The notes under the pieces: generated by a model | Database searches by the model: none | What the model saw: the letters and a program-made list of their open reading frames with translations, nothing else | Told to the model about the DNA's origin: nothing | In this document: positions 52,368 through 59,557 of the stretch, piece after piece | How the letters are laid out: the number at the start of each line of letters is the position of its first letter | Position numbering within the stretch: the stretch's first letter is position 1 | Position numbers and translations under genes: made by a program | NCBI GenBank assembly: GCA_041651995.1 | Contig: JBAZID010000001.1 | Coordinates: 124,001-188,000, forward strand | From: Sulfuricella sp. | GTDB taxonomy: Bacteria; Pseudomonadota; Gammaproteobacteria; Burkholderiales; Sulfuricellaceae | DNA length: 64,000 nt | Reading direction: 5' to 3'

Positions 52368-52589
52368 ATGGCGAATCAATTACTGATTGGCTTTGGTCTC
52401 CATTTAAAAAAATTGCGTCTGGAAAGAGGCCTGAGCCAAGAGCGATTAGGAATGATTGCTGAACTGGATCGCACCTACATCAGCGGTATCGAGCGTGGCG
52501 TCCGTAATGTAAGCCTAACCAACATCTTCCGCATTGCTCAAGCGTTAAACGTTCCTGCTGCCGAACTATTCCATTCGGACGCTGAATAA
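52368..52589 (+). CDS. XRE-family regulator resembling restriction-modification controller (C) proteins
   Basis: 73 residues, nearly all helix-turn-helix: FGLHLKKLRLERGLSQERLG, LDRTYISGIERGVRNVSLTN and IFRIAQALNVPAAELF. The DRTYISGIERG core is the form typical of C proteins that time restriction enzyme expression. It precedes the nuclease-NTPase gene by 2 nt, so both form one operon behind a C-box-like site. The region is visibly AT-richer than the flanking chromosome, indicating acquisition. Confidence 0.85.
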   Translation: MANQLLIGFGLHLKKLRLERGLSQERLGMIAELDRTYISGIERGVRNVSLTNIFRIAQALNVPAAELFHSDAE

Positions 52590-52591
52590 TC

Positions 52592-54559
52592 ATGTCGCAT
52601 CGCGCCTATTATTCAGCAGAGGTCGTGCACTTTCTCATAGAGCCTGTTGATTCGATCATTGGCAAAATCACACAAAATCATCCGCAGAGTTTAGAACATT
52701 TGCAAACTGGTGCATGGGCACGACAAATTGAAATTTTGCAGGATGCAATACAACCGTTGAGAGAAGGCCATATCCTTTTCGAAATGCAGATTCCCCGAAT
52801 GGGGAAGCGTGCAGATGCTGTCTTGATCTACAAAAATTTAATCTTTGTCATTGAATTTAAGGTGGGGGCCAATCGATATCTACCGCAAGATATTCGACAG
52901 GCTCATGGCTACGCTATTGATTTACACCATTTTCACGAAGGTAGTCACGATAAAACAATCATTCCAATTTTAGTTGCCACCGAGGCTAAGAAAACGGAAT
53001 TTAAAACGCCAGTCGAAGTGGATCATGTCTATGCCCCCATCACGACCAACCAGAACAATTTGTACGCGACACTTGAGCATTGCATCAGGCACATTCAATC
53101 TTGTCAGCCTATCCAATACGAAGAGTGGTTGCATTCTGCGTATAAGCCAACGCCAACCATAATTGAAGCAGCCCAAGCCCTATATTCAAATCATGATGTT
53201 GATGACATTGCTCGCAATGATGCCGGCGACCAAAATTTAGGCATCACTTCAAAAGCTATTCAAGGCATCGTACACGCTGCCCGCATAAACAAACGCAAGA
53301 CCATCTGCTTTGTTACTGGCGTTCCCGGTGCTGGAAAAACTTTGGTCGGGCTAAATATCGCCACCTCAAACACAAGCGTCTCTGATGACGAACACGCCGT
53401 TTTTCTTTCGGGAAATGGCCCTTTAGTTGACGTATTACGTGAAGCCCTTGCAAGAGACCGGGTAAAACGTAATTCTGGCACGACTAAATCAGAAGCTTTG
53501 AGGAGCGTTGGAAAAATGATCCAAAATATTCATCATTTTAGAGATGAATATTTAATGGATTTCAGTAAGGCCCCTGATGAGAGAGTAGTAATTTTTGACG
53601 AAGCGCAACGAGCATGGGATTTGCCAAATACGTCAAAATTTATGGTGCAAAAGAGAGGGCAAAAAAGCTTCAATCAGTCAGAGCCAGACTTCCTGATCAG
53701 CGTGATGGATAGACATGAAGACTGGTGCGTTATCGTAGCCCTGATTGGCGGTGGTCAAGAAATAAACACGGGCGAGGCAGGACTACAGGGTTGGATTGAC
53801 GCTTTATCAGCTAAATTTTCAGATTGGGATATACATTACTCAGACAAACTATCCCAGATTGAATATGCGGGTGGTGATGTTTGCTTTACCAACGTTAATC
53901 ATGCCTATATGCAGCCAAGTTTACACTTGGCCACCTCGATGCGGTCTTTTCGTGCCGAGAAGTTGTCGCATATGATTCACCATCTGATCCACAACCAAGC
54001 AAAAGATGCCGCTGAATACTACCGACAATTCAAGCATAAGTTTCCCGTCAAAATTACCCGAGATTTCAATCAAGCGAAAGCTTGGATAAAAGCACAAGCC
54101 CGTGCCAATGAAACGAAAGGATTGATTGCATCGTCCGGCGCGATAAGACTTAAACCTGAAGGTATCTTTGTTAAGAATCGCATATCAGCTGCAGATTGGT
54201 TCTTGAATGATCAAGATGACGTTCGCTCCTGCCATTTTCTGGAAGACGTTGCCACTGAATTTGATATTCAGGGCTTGGAATTAGACTGGTGTTTAGTGGG
54301 CTGGGATGCAGATTATCGATATCGCAACGGACAATTTGAGCACTGGAAATTTACCGGGACAACTTGGAAGCAACGCCATCAAGAAGAGCAAAAGCGCTAC
54401 CTAGAAAATGCCTATCGAGTTTTGTTAACGCGCGCACGCCAAGGAGTGGTGATATTTTTACCGCACGGCGAAGATGAAGACTCGACGCGGCAATCAGAAT
54501 TTTTTGATGACACCTTTACCTATTTGATGAGTTGTGGCATCGAAATATTAAACAATTGA
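52592..54559 (+). CDS. PD-(D/E)xK nuclease-like / DUF2075 P-loop NTPase fusion
   Basis: 655 residues. The N-terminal domain (about 1-180) has the nuclease pattern: RADAVLIY (Asp75), FVIEFKVGA (Glu88-x-Lys90) and QAHGYAIDLHHFH (Gln104 region). The C-terminal part is a DUF2075/superfamily I-like NTPase: Walker A GVPGAGKT (243-250), Walker B VVIFDEAQRAWD (332-343) and the terminal YRVLLTRARQGVVIFLP (motif VI-like arginine). It probably acts on DNA or RNA in the cytoplasm. It is controlled with the C-protein-like gene and has no methyltransferase beside it. AT-rich relative to neighbours. Similar fusions appear in defence islands, but the exact activity is unknown. Confidence 0.85.
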   Translation: MSHRAYYSAEVVHFLIEPVDSIIGKITQNHPQSLEHLQTGAWARQIEILQDAIQPLREGHILFEMQIPRMGKRADAVLIYKNLIFVIEFKVGANRYLPQDIRQAHGYAIDLHHFHEGSHDKTIIPILVATEAKKTEFKTPVEVDHVYAPITTNQNNLYATLEHCIRHIQSCQPIQYEEWLHSAYKPTPTIIEAAQALYSNHDVDDIARNDAGDQNLGITSKAIQGIVHAARINKRKTICFVTGVPGAGKTLVGLNIATSNTSVSDDEHAVFLSGNGPLVDVLREALARDRVKRNSGTTKSEALRSVGKMIQNIHHFRDEYLMDFSKAPDERVVIFDEAQRAWDLPNTSKFMVQKRGQKSFNQSEPDFLISVMDRHEDWCVIVALIGGGQEINTGEAGLQGWIDALSAKFSDWDIHYSDKLSQIEYAGGDVCFTNVNHAYMQPSLHLATSMRSFRAEKLSHMIHHLIHNQAKDAAEYYRQFKHKFPVKITRDFNQAKAWIKAQARANETKGLIASSGAIRLKPEGIFVKNRISAADWFLNDQDDVRSCHFLEDVATEFDIQGLELDWCLVGWDADYRYRNGQFEHWKFTGTTWKQRHQEEQKRYLENAYRVLLTRARQGVVIFLPHGEDEDSTRQSEFFDDTFTYLMSCGIEILNN

Positions 54560-54574
54560 ATAAGTCCTAAATAG

Positions 54575-54706
54575 CTCGACGTTGCTCTCGAAGCACTGAA
54601 GGATGCCCGTTCACACAAGAAGGTCAGCGCCGATGATCTTTGGCGCTACGCCAAAATCTGTCGTGTCGCCAACGTGATGCGCCCATACCTTGAGGCTGTG
54701 GGATGA
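54575..54706 (+). pseudogene. C-terminal remnant of an AbiEi-type antitoxin gene
   Basis: A 43-codon open frame without a start (LDVALEALKDARSHKKVSAD, then DLWRYAKICRVANVMRPYLE) ends at TGA 54704-54706, overlapping an ATG. This looks like the tail of an AbiEi-family antitoxin gene joined to its toxin by ATGA, with the front part lost when the AT-rich unit to its left arrived. Confidence 0.6.
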
Positions 54707-54819
54707 AGAAAGACCTCGCTGCCTCCGTTCGAGCCCGTCTGCTGGCTGTCGCAAAATCGCAGGGTGCGGATTTCAACCAGGTGACACGAAAACACGCCAG
54801 AAGTCCACAAAGGCCTTAG
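54703..54819 (+). pseudogene. N-terminal remnant of an AbiEii-type toxin gene
   Basis: Starts at the ATG overlapping the previous stop: MKKDLAASVRARLLAVAKSQ, then GADFNQVTR..., and stops after 38 codons. The start is that of AbiEii/AbiGii nucleotidyltransferase toxins; the rest of the toxin is missing. It is followed within 150 nt by a separate AbiE-type pair. Confidence 0.6.
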
Positions 54820-54968
54820 CCTTAGCCTGAGCCCTTGTCGCTCAATGAGTTACGCGAGGACGATTCAAGTGGTTGAGCTTCAGCATTGCCTACCGGGACG
54901 GAACTAATGCCAAACATGGCGAGCCATCACTCTTGCTTTTTGTCAGAAACTCGCGTATTTTTTCATAC

Positions 54969-55595
54969 ATGAGCACGATCACCAAAACCGCCGAACTGAT
55001 TCGTCAGCGCATCGAAGGAATGCCGGGCGGGGAACCTTTCACCCCGACAGTCTTCCTGGAGTGTGGCACGCGTGCGTCCGTCGATCAGACCCTGTCTCGT
55101 CTGGTCAAGGCGGGAGCTATCGAGCGCGTGACACGCGGTGTCTTCGTGCGGCCCGAAGTCAGCCGTTTTGTGAGCAAGGTGATGCCGGAACCGCTCAAGG
55201 TAGCCGAGACAATCGCCAAGACCACGGGCTCCATCATCCAGGTTCATGGCGCAGAAGCCGCTCGCCGGCTCGAACTCACCACGCAGGTTCCAACCCAGTC
55301 CGTGTTCTCGACCTCGGGGCCGTCCAAACGCATTCGTGTCGGCAAGATGGAGATCCGCTTGCAGCACGTCTGTCAGCGCAAGCTGACCCTGGCCGGTCGG
55401 CCTGCCGGCCTGGCCTTGGCCGCGATGTGGTACCTGGGCAAGACGGAAGTGACGCCATCATTGATCGAGAAGATCCGGCGCAAGCTCTCAAGCAGCGAAT
55501 TTGAAGCACTGAAGTCCGTAACCAGCTCGATGCCAGCGTGGATGAGTGACGCCATCTTCAGGCACGAGCGTGCTGCATTGAACGCCCATGCCTGA
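54969..55595 (+). CDS. AbiEi/DUF6088-type antitoxin
   Basis: 208 residues from ATG 54969 (MSTITKTAELIRQRI); the longer frame to 54873 lacks support. An N-terminal winged helix (PTVFLECGTRASVDQTLSRL, then AIERVTRGVFVRPE) and a C-terminal domain (MEIRLQHVCQRKLTLAGRPA) match the DUF6088/AbiEi group of type IV antitoxins, which repress the operon and counter the nucleotidyltransferase toxin. It overlaps the next gene by 8 nt. Confidence 0.8.
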   Translation: MSTITKTAELIRQRIEGMPGGEPFTPTVFLECGTRASVDQTLSRLVKAGAIERVTRGVFVRPEVSRFVSKVMPEPLKVAETIAKTTGSIIQVHGAEAARRLELTTQVPTQSVFSTSGPSKRIRVGKMEIRLQHVCQRKLTLAGRPAGLALAAMWYLGKTEVTPSLIEKIRRKLSSSEFEALKSVTSSMPAWMSDAIFRHERAALNAHA

Positions 55596-56605
55596 GTCGT
55601 TCTTGCATCTGACGCCAAACGAGCAGATCGCAGATCTACCGCGCGCTCGGGCCGCAGCTTTCACTAGCACCCGTCGTTCTGGAGAAGGACGTCTGGGTGT
55701 GCTGGGTGTTGCAGACCCTGTTCACGATGCCAGGACGACTGCCCATGGCGTTCAAGGGCGGCACATCGCTGTCCAAGGTGTTCGATGCGATCGCCCGGTT
55801 CTCCGAGGACGTGGACATCACGCTCGACTATCGCGGGCTGGACAGCAGCTTCGATCCGTTCGCATCGGGCGTGTCGAACAGCCAACTGCGTAAGTTCAGT
55901 GATTCGCTGAAATCCTTTGTGCGCGAGCACGCCCACGGTGTCGTCGTTCCTCATTTCCAGGAGATGCTGGCAGCCGAGTTCGGCGTCGACCACGGCCGTG
56001 TCGAGATCAGCGACGACGGCGAGCAGTTGCGCGTCCACTACCCGACCGTGCTGGATACCGCCGGAAACTATGTCGGCAACAGTGTGCTGATCGAATTTGG
56101 CGGTCGCAACATCACGGAGCCGAACGAGGAACATGTTGTTCAACCTGACATTGCCGAGTACGTCCCCGCACTCGAATTTCCAAGCTTGCAAGTGAGTGTG
56201 CTGTCCCCGGCACGGACGTTCTGGGAAAAGGCGACGTTGATGCACGTCGAATGTCAGCGCAACGAGTTCCGTGCCAGCGCCGAGCGCCTGTCACGCCACT
56301 GGTACGACCTGGCGATGCTGGCCGATCTTCCCCATGGGCAGGCCGCTGTGGACGATCGTGCCCTGCTCGCAGATGTCGTCAAGCACAAGAAAGTCTTCTA
56401 CAACGCCAGCTACGCCAACTATGACGCATGTTTGGTCGGGCAGCTCAGGCTAATTCCGGAAGATGCTGCGCTGGCCGCGCTGGGCGATGACTTCCAGCGC
56501 ATGATCGGTGCCGGCATGTTCATCGGCGAGCCACCCGCCTTCGATGCCATCGTCGATCGCCTGCGCGCGCTGGAAACAGCGATCAATGGGTGCAGCGATG
56601 GTTGA
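55588..56605 (+). pseudogene. AbiEii-type nucleotidyltransferase toxin gene with N-terminal frameshift
   Basis: Begins MPESFLHLTPNEQ at 55588 but leaves frame near 55627-55634. The correct frame resumes with IYRALGPQLSLAPVVLEKDV at 55634 and runs to 56605. A loss of two bases (or gain of one) in GAGCAGATCGCAGATC explains the break. The rest is intact: FKGGTSLSKVFDAIARFSED followed by VDITLDY is the nucleotidyltransferase core (GS...DxD-like). Unless translation restarts at the internal GTG 55697, the toxin should be inactive, leaving its antitoxin orphaned. Confidence 0.75.
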
Positions 56606-56718
56606 AGCAGGCATTGGTTGAAATGTATGATTTCCATGTAGGACTCCGAACGGGTTGGTGGGAGTCCATGAAGACGCTGTTCTGCCCAGCAGCCAAGCCC
56701 CAAGCTTGGGGCTCGATG

Positions 56719-56746
56719 GATTGGGTGTAAACGGGTGTCTTTTTGG
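56719..56746. repeat. Direct repeat DR1 flanking the Fic-VapBC segment
   Basis: GATTGGGTGTAAACGGGTGT followed by CTTTTTGG. Nearly identical to 59122-59150. It is preceded by an AGCCCCAAGCTTGGGGCT palindrome (56694-56711). Confidence 0.7.
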
Positions 56747-56778
56747 CGCAGAAGGAATACGTGTGGAATTGGCGGCAA

Positions 56779-57915
56779 TTACTTGTGCTGCCCCCCGGCC
56801 AATTCATTCAGCTCATAGCTGGTACTACGACCACCCGCCGCAGACTTGCGCAGCACACCATGGGCCAGCAGCTCATTGATGTCACGCAGGGCTGTGTCCG
56901 GCGAGCACTTGGCAATGGCCGCCCATTTACTGCTGTTGAGCTTGCCCTCAAAGCCATCCAGCAAGCGATTGAGCAGTTTCACTTGCCGCTCGTTCAGCGG
57001 TGTGGTGGCCCAGCGTTGCCAGAAGCGTGTCTTGGCAAGCACGGCATCCAGGGTGTGCTGTGCAGTATTGACCGCTACGTTCAAGTTTTCCAGAAACCAC
57101 TTAAGCCATGGCGTCACGTCCAGCGAACCCTTTTGTGTTCGCTCCAGGATGTCGTAGTAATCACGGCGCTCCCGTTGGATTTGTGCCGACAGACTATAGA
57201 AACGCTGAGGGCTGCCGTCGGCACGCGCCAGCAACAGATCACCGATAGCCCGCGCGATACGGCCATTGCCATCGTCGAACGGGTGCAGGGTGACAAACCA
57301 CAAGTGCGCCATGCCAGCCTTCAGGATCGGGTGGTCTTTGGTACTGGCATTAATCCATTCGATAAATCGCACCATCTCCACATCCAGCAAATCGGCCGGT
57401 GGCGCCTCGAAATGTACCCGCTGGCGGCCAATCTGGCCGGACACAACTTGCATGGGGCCGCTTGCGTCGTCCCGAAATGTACCGATGCGAATTTGTGCAA
57501 GTCCACTATAGCCGGTAGGGAACAAGGCAGCATGCCAGCCAAACAGCCGGTCCTGGGTCAGCTCTGCATCGCAACGAGCCGTCGCATCCAGCACCATTTC
57601 GACCACGCCTTCAACATGGCGATCCACTGGCGCAAGCGCGCCGATGTCGACGCCAAGACGGCGGGCAATGGAAGAGCGAACGGACTCGACATCCAGTTGC
57701 TTTCCTTCGATTTCGCTGGTTTTGATGACATCCTCGGTCAATGCCACCAGGCTGGCTTGGTCGCGCAATGCCATGCCGACGTCGGCCAAACGGCCGAGCA
57801 GCAGTCCTTGGGCATGACAGACATCGGCTAACAGCCCAGCCAGGGAAGCCAGGTCGTAATGCCAGTTTGGCCAATCGTTGGCTTGCCAGATGTAAGTGTA
57901 ATCTCCGCTATTCAT
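56779..57915 (-). CDS. Fic family protein with canonical active site (DUF4172-type N-terminus)
   Basis: 378 residues from ATG 57915 (MNSGDYTYIWQANDWPNWHY), which matches the usual DUF4172 start; an upstream in-frame start at 57942 adds nine residues. The inhibitory motif TSEIEGKQLD and the Fic loop HPFDDGNGRIAR are both complete. The C-terminal part carries a winged helix (SPDTALRDINELLAHGVLRK). It should transfer AMP (or another nucleotide phosphate) to a protein target and be self-inhibited by its alpha-inh helix. It runs opposite to its neighbours, with a perfect operator-like palindrome upstream. Confidence 0.92.
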   Translation of the reverse strand: MNSGDYTYIWQANDWPNWHYDLASLAGLLADVCHAQGLLLGRLADVGMALRDQASLVALTEDVIKTSEIEGKQLDVESVRSSIARRLGVDIGALAPVDRHVEGVVEMVLDATARCDAELTQDRLFGWHAALFPTGYSGLAQIRIGTFRDDASGPMQVVSGQIGRQRVHFEAPPADLLDVEMVRFIEWINASTKDHPILKAGMAHLWFVTLHPFDDGNGRIARAIGDLLLARADGSPQRFYSLSAQIQRERRDYYDILERTQKGSLDVTPWLKWFLENLNVAVNTAQHTLDAVLAKTRFWQRWATTPLNERQVKLLNRLLDGFEGKLNSSKWAAIAKCSPDTALRDINELLAHGVLRKSAAGGRSTSYELNELAGGQHK

Positions 57916-57969
57916 GCGGACATTATGGGGCGCCTTCTCCACAAAGGCAAGTTATTCACCGCATCATGC

Positions 57970-57996
57970 GCGGAGAATAAATGTGATATTCTCCGC
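57970..57996 (-). promoter_or_regulatory. Perfect inverted-repeat operator upstream of fic
   Basis: GCGGAGAATA-AATGTGA-TATTCTCCGC, 10-bp perfect arms with a 7-bp spacer, 55 bp upstream of the fic start. Probably bound by the winged helix of the Fic protein or another regulator. Confidence 0.65.
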
Positions 57997-58010
57997 AGTA
58001 GAACACATGT

Positions 58011-58028
58011 GGACGCGGGTTCAATTCC
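58011..58028 (+). repeat. Relic copy of the ssrA T-arm (attachment-site-like)
   Basis: GGACGCGGGTTCAATTCC differs in one base from the ssrA T-arm at 51908-51925. The flanks do not continue the tmRNA, so it looks like an internal attachment-site remnant from a composite insertion. Confidence 0.6.
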
Positions 58029-58307
58029 AGGATTGGATCGAATTGGCTTGTCAACCCCTGCTTTTCGCACGAATCTACAGTGGTTCGCAACTTGCCAGAA
58101 CGCCGGTATTGCGTACTTTCGTCCTCCCGCGCACTCCCGAGGGTTCCTGCGGATTCTTGCGGACTTCGACCTTTCCGGGGCGCATCGAAATTGGCCTGAT
58201 TTTTCTCTCTCCGGGCCATTTTTCTCTCCAGATGCGCTCGATAGCTTACATGGTAAGTCGTTATGTTATAGTGATAGTTCATAGTAATAAAAGTTCACGA
58301 GGTCAAT

Positions 58308-58559
58308 ATGGCAACCATGACGGTTTCTTCAAAAGGACAAGTCGTATTACCCGCAGATATTCGGCGGCGCCTTGGCCTGATGGCTGGCACTCAAATAGAG
58401 ATCATCGAGGAATCGAATGGATTACGGCTTGTCGTTTCCCATCCGGTCAAAAAAACCACGCTCGAGGCTTGCGCTGGCATGGTGACGGCGCATTCAAAAG
58501 GAAAGCCGCGGCGGCTGGAAGATTTCGATCCGGCGACACTTACAGGCAAGGCTCGCTAA
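58308..58559 (+). CDS. vapB: AbrB/MazE-type antitoxin (VapB)
   Basis: 83 residues. Swapped-hairpin AbrB domain at the N-terminus (MTVSSKGQVVLPADIRRRLG), C-terminal tail (KGKPRRLEDFDPATL) that would bind the PIN toxin. Start ATG 58308 with GAGG upstream. Its stop overlaps the vapC start (TAATG). The dimer represses the operon. Confidence 0.93.
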   Translation: MATMTVSSKGQVVLPADIRRRLGLMAGTQIEIIEESNGLRLVVSHPVKKTTLEACAGMVTAHSKGKPRRLEDFDPATLTGKAR

Positions 58560-58969
58560 TGAAGGCGGTCGATACCAATGTGCTTGCCCGGTTCTTCATC
58601 AATGATCCGGATGACGCTGAAGCAGCATTACAGAAACCCGCTGCGGTAACCGCCCTGTCCAGCCCGGTATTTGTTTCATCATCGGTCATATTGGAATTCG
58701 AGTGGGTGATGCGAGGGTTTTACGAACTGTCACGGGAGGATGTTCAAAATGTTTTCCAGTCGCTGTGCGGACTTGAAAATGTGATGATTGAAGATAGGGA
58801 AATTGTGCTTTCTGCGTTGACAACCCATCAACAAGGGCTTGATTTTGCCGATGCACTCCATCTTGCCCGTTCAGGCCGTTGCCATGCTTTTCTCACCTTT
58901 GACCAACATTTGCAGAAACGAGCAAAGGCTGCAGGATTGGCTCCCATCGTTGAATACCCTGTGCCGTAG
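58559..58969 (+). CDS. vapC: PIN-domain ribonuclease toxin (VapC)
   Basis: 136 residues from ATG 58559; the longer upstream frame is a shadow. PIN acidic residues are in place: AVDTNVLARF, ILEFEWVM, HQQGLDFADALHLA and FLTFDQHLQK. VapC toxins cleave specific RNAs, commonly tRNA or rRNA, when VapB is degraded. Looks intact. Confidence 0.93.
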   Translation: MKAVDTNVLARFFINDPDDAEAALQKPAAVTALSSPVFVSSSVILEFEWVMRGFYELSREDVQNVFQSLCGLENVMIEDREIVLSALTTHQQGLDFADALHLARSGRCHAFLTFDQHLQKRAKAAGLAPIVEYPVP

Positions 58970-59121
58970 TTGTGCCATGGTGACATTCCGCCATCGGCCC
59001 ACGCGACGCCGCCCATCCCACAGGCCAGTTGTCGGTGCTGTTTTCGGTTTGAGTCCAGAGACATCCGGCAAAAGCCGGACAATCTGGGGGTATTTGTAGA
59101 AAATCGCACCCAACCCCGCCA

Positions 59122-59150
59122 GATTGGGTGTAAATGGGTGTCTATTTTGG
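59122..59150. repeat. Direct repeat DR2 flanking the Fic-VapBC segment
   Basis: GATTGGGTGTAAATGGGTGT followed by CTATTTTGG. One substitution and one inserted base relative to 56719-56746. The 2.4 kb between the copies holds fic, the ssrA T-arm relic and vapBC. Confidence 0.7.
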
Positions 59151-59169
59151 ATGCGAGACTCACCTTTAG

Positions 59170-59285
59170 TTTCCCGATCGGGAAATATATGGCTGGATCA
59201 CGGCCTAAGCACACACAACATTCCCGATCGGGAAATATAGCTTGCGCAGAGGCTAATTCTGGCTGATAATTTCCCGAACGGGAAA
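59170..59285 (+). promoter_or_regulatory. Three HipB operators at exact 50-bp spacing
   Basis: TTTCCCGATCGGGAAA at 59170-59185, TTCCCGATCGGGAAA at 59221-59235 and TTTCCCGAACGGGAAA at 59270-59285. The core TTCCCG begins at 59171, 59221 and 59271. The last site ends 11 bp before the hipB start. The even spacing suggests cooperative or looping repression. Confidence 0.85.
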
Positions 59286-59296
59286 TTGAGCAAGCC

Positions 59297-59557
59297 ATGA
59301 CATCCATACGATCACCTCAACAACTCGGCGATGCACTTCGTGCCGCTCGCAAGCAGCTCGGGCTGACGCAGCCCCAGTTAGCCCTCGCGGCAGGAGTTGG
59401 CGTGCGCTTCATCGTCGACCTTGAAGCAGGCAAGCCCACCTTGCGACTTGAAAACGTGCTGCGGGTCATTGATGCCCTGGGTGGAGAGATCCAGTTGAGC
59501 GGATTGCCCTCCGTTGCGGCCGACGATCAAGGTGAGGACCGCGGCCATGGCGCATGA
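59297..59557 (+). CDS. hipB: HipB-type XRE antitoxin (second HipBA pair)
   Basis: 86 residues. XRE HTH: LGDALRAARKQLGLTQPQLA and VGVRFIVDLEAGKPTLRLEN. The C-terminal tail is Asp/Glu rich and short. It overlaps hipA by 11 nt and is preceded by three palindromic operators. It represses the operon and inactivates HipA. Confidence 0.93.
   Translation: MTSIRSPQQLGDALRAARKQLGLTQPQLALAAGVGVRFIVDLEAGKPTLRLENVLRVIDALGGEIQLSGLPSVAADDQGEDRGHGA

Noticed and set aside
57914..58558. N-terminal extension of the vapC frame
   Set aside because: It would overlap vapB completely; the PIN domain starts at ATG 58559, coupled to the vapB stop.
59170..59285. Short CRISPR-like array of three evenly spaced palindromes
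   Set aside because: Units are 16 bp with inverted symmetry and lie in a hipB promoter; this fits operators, not CRISPR.
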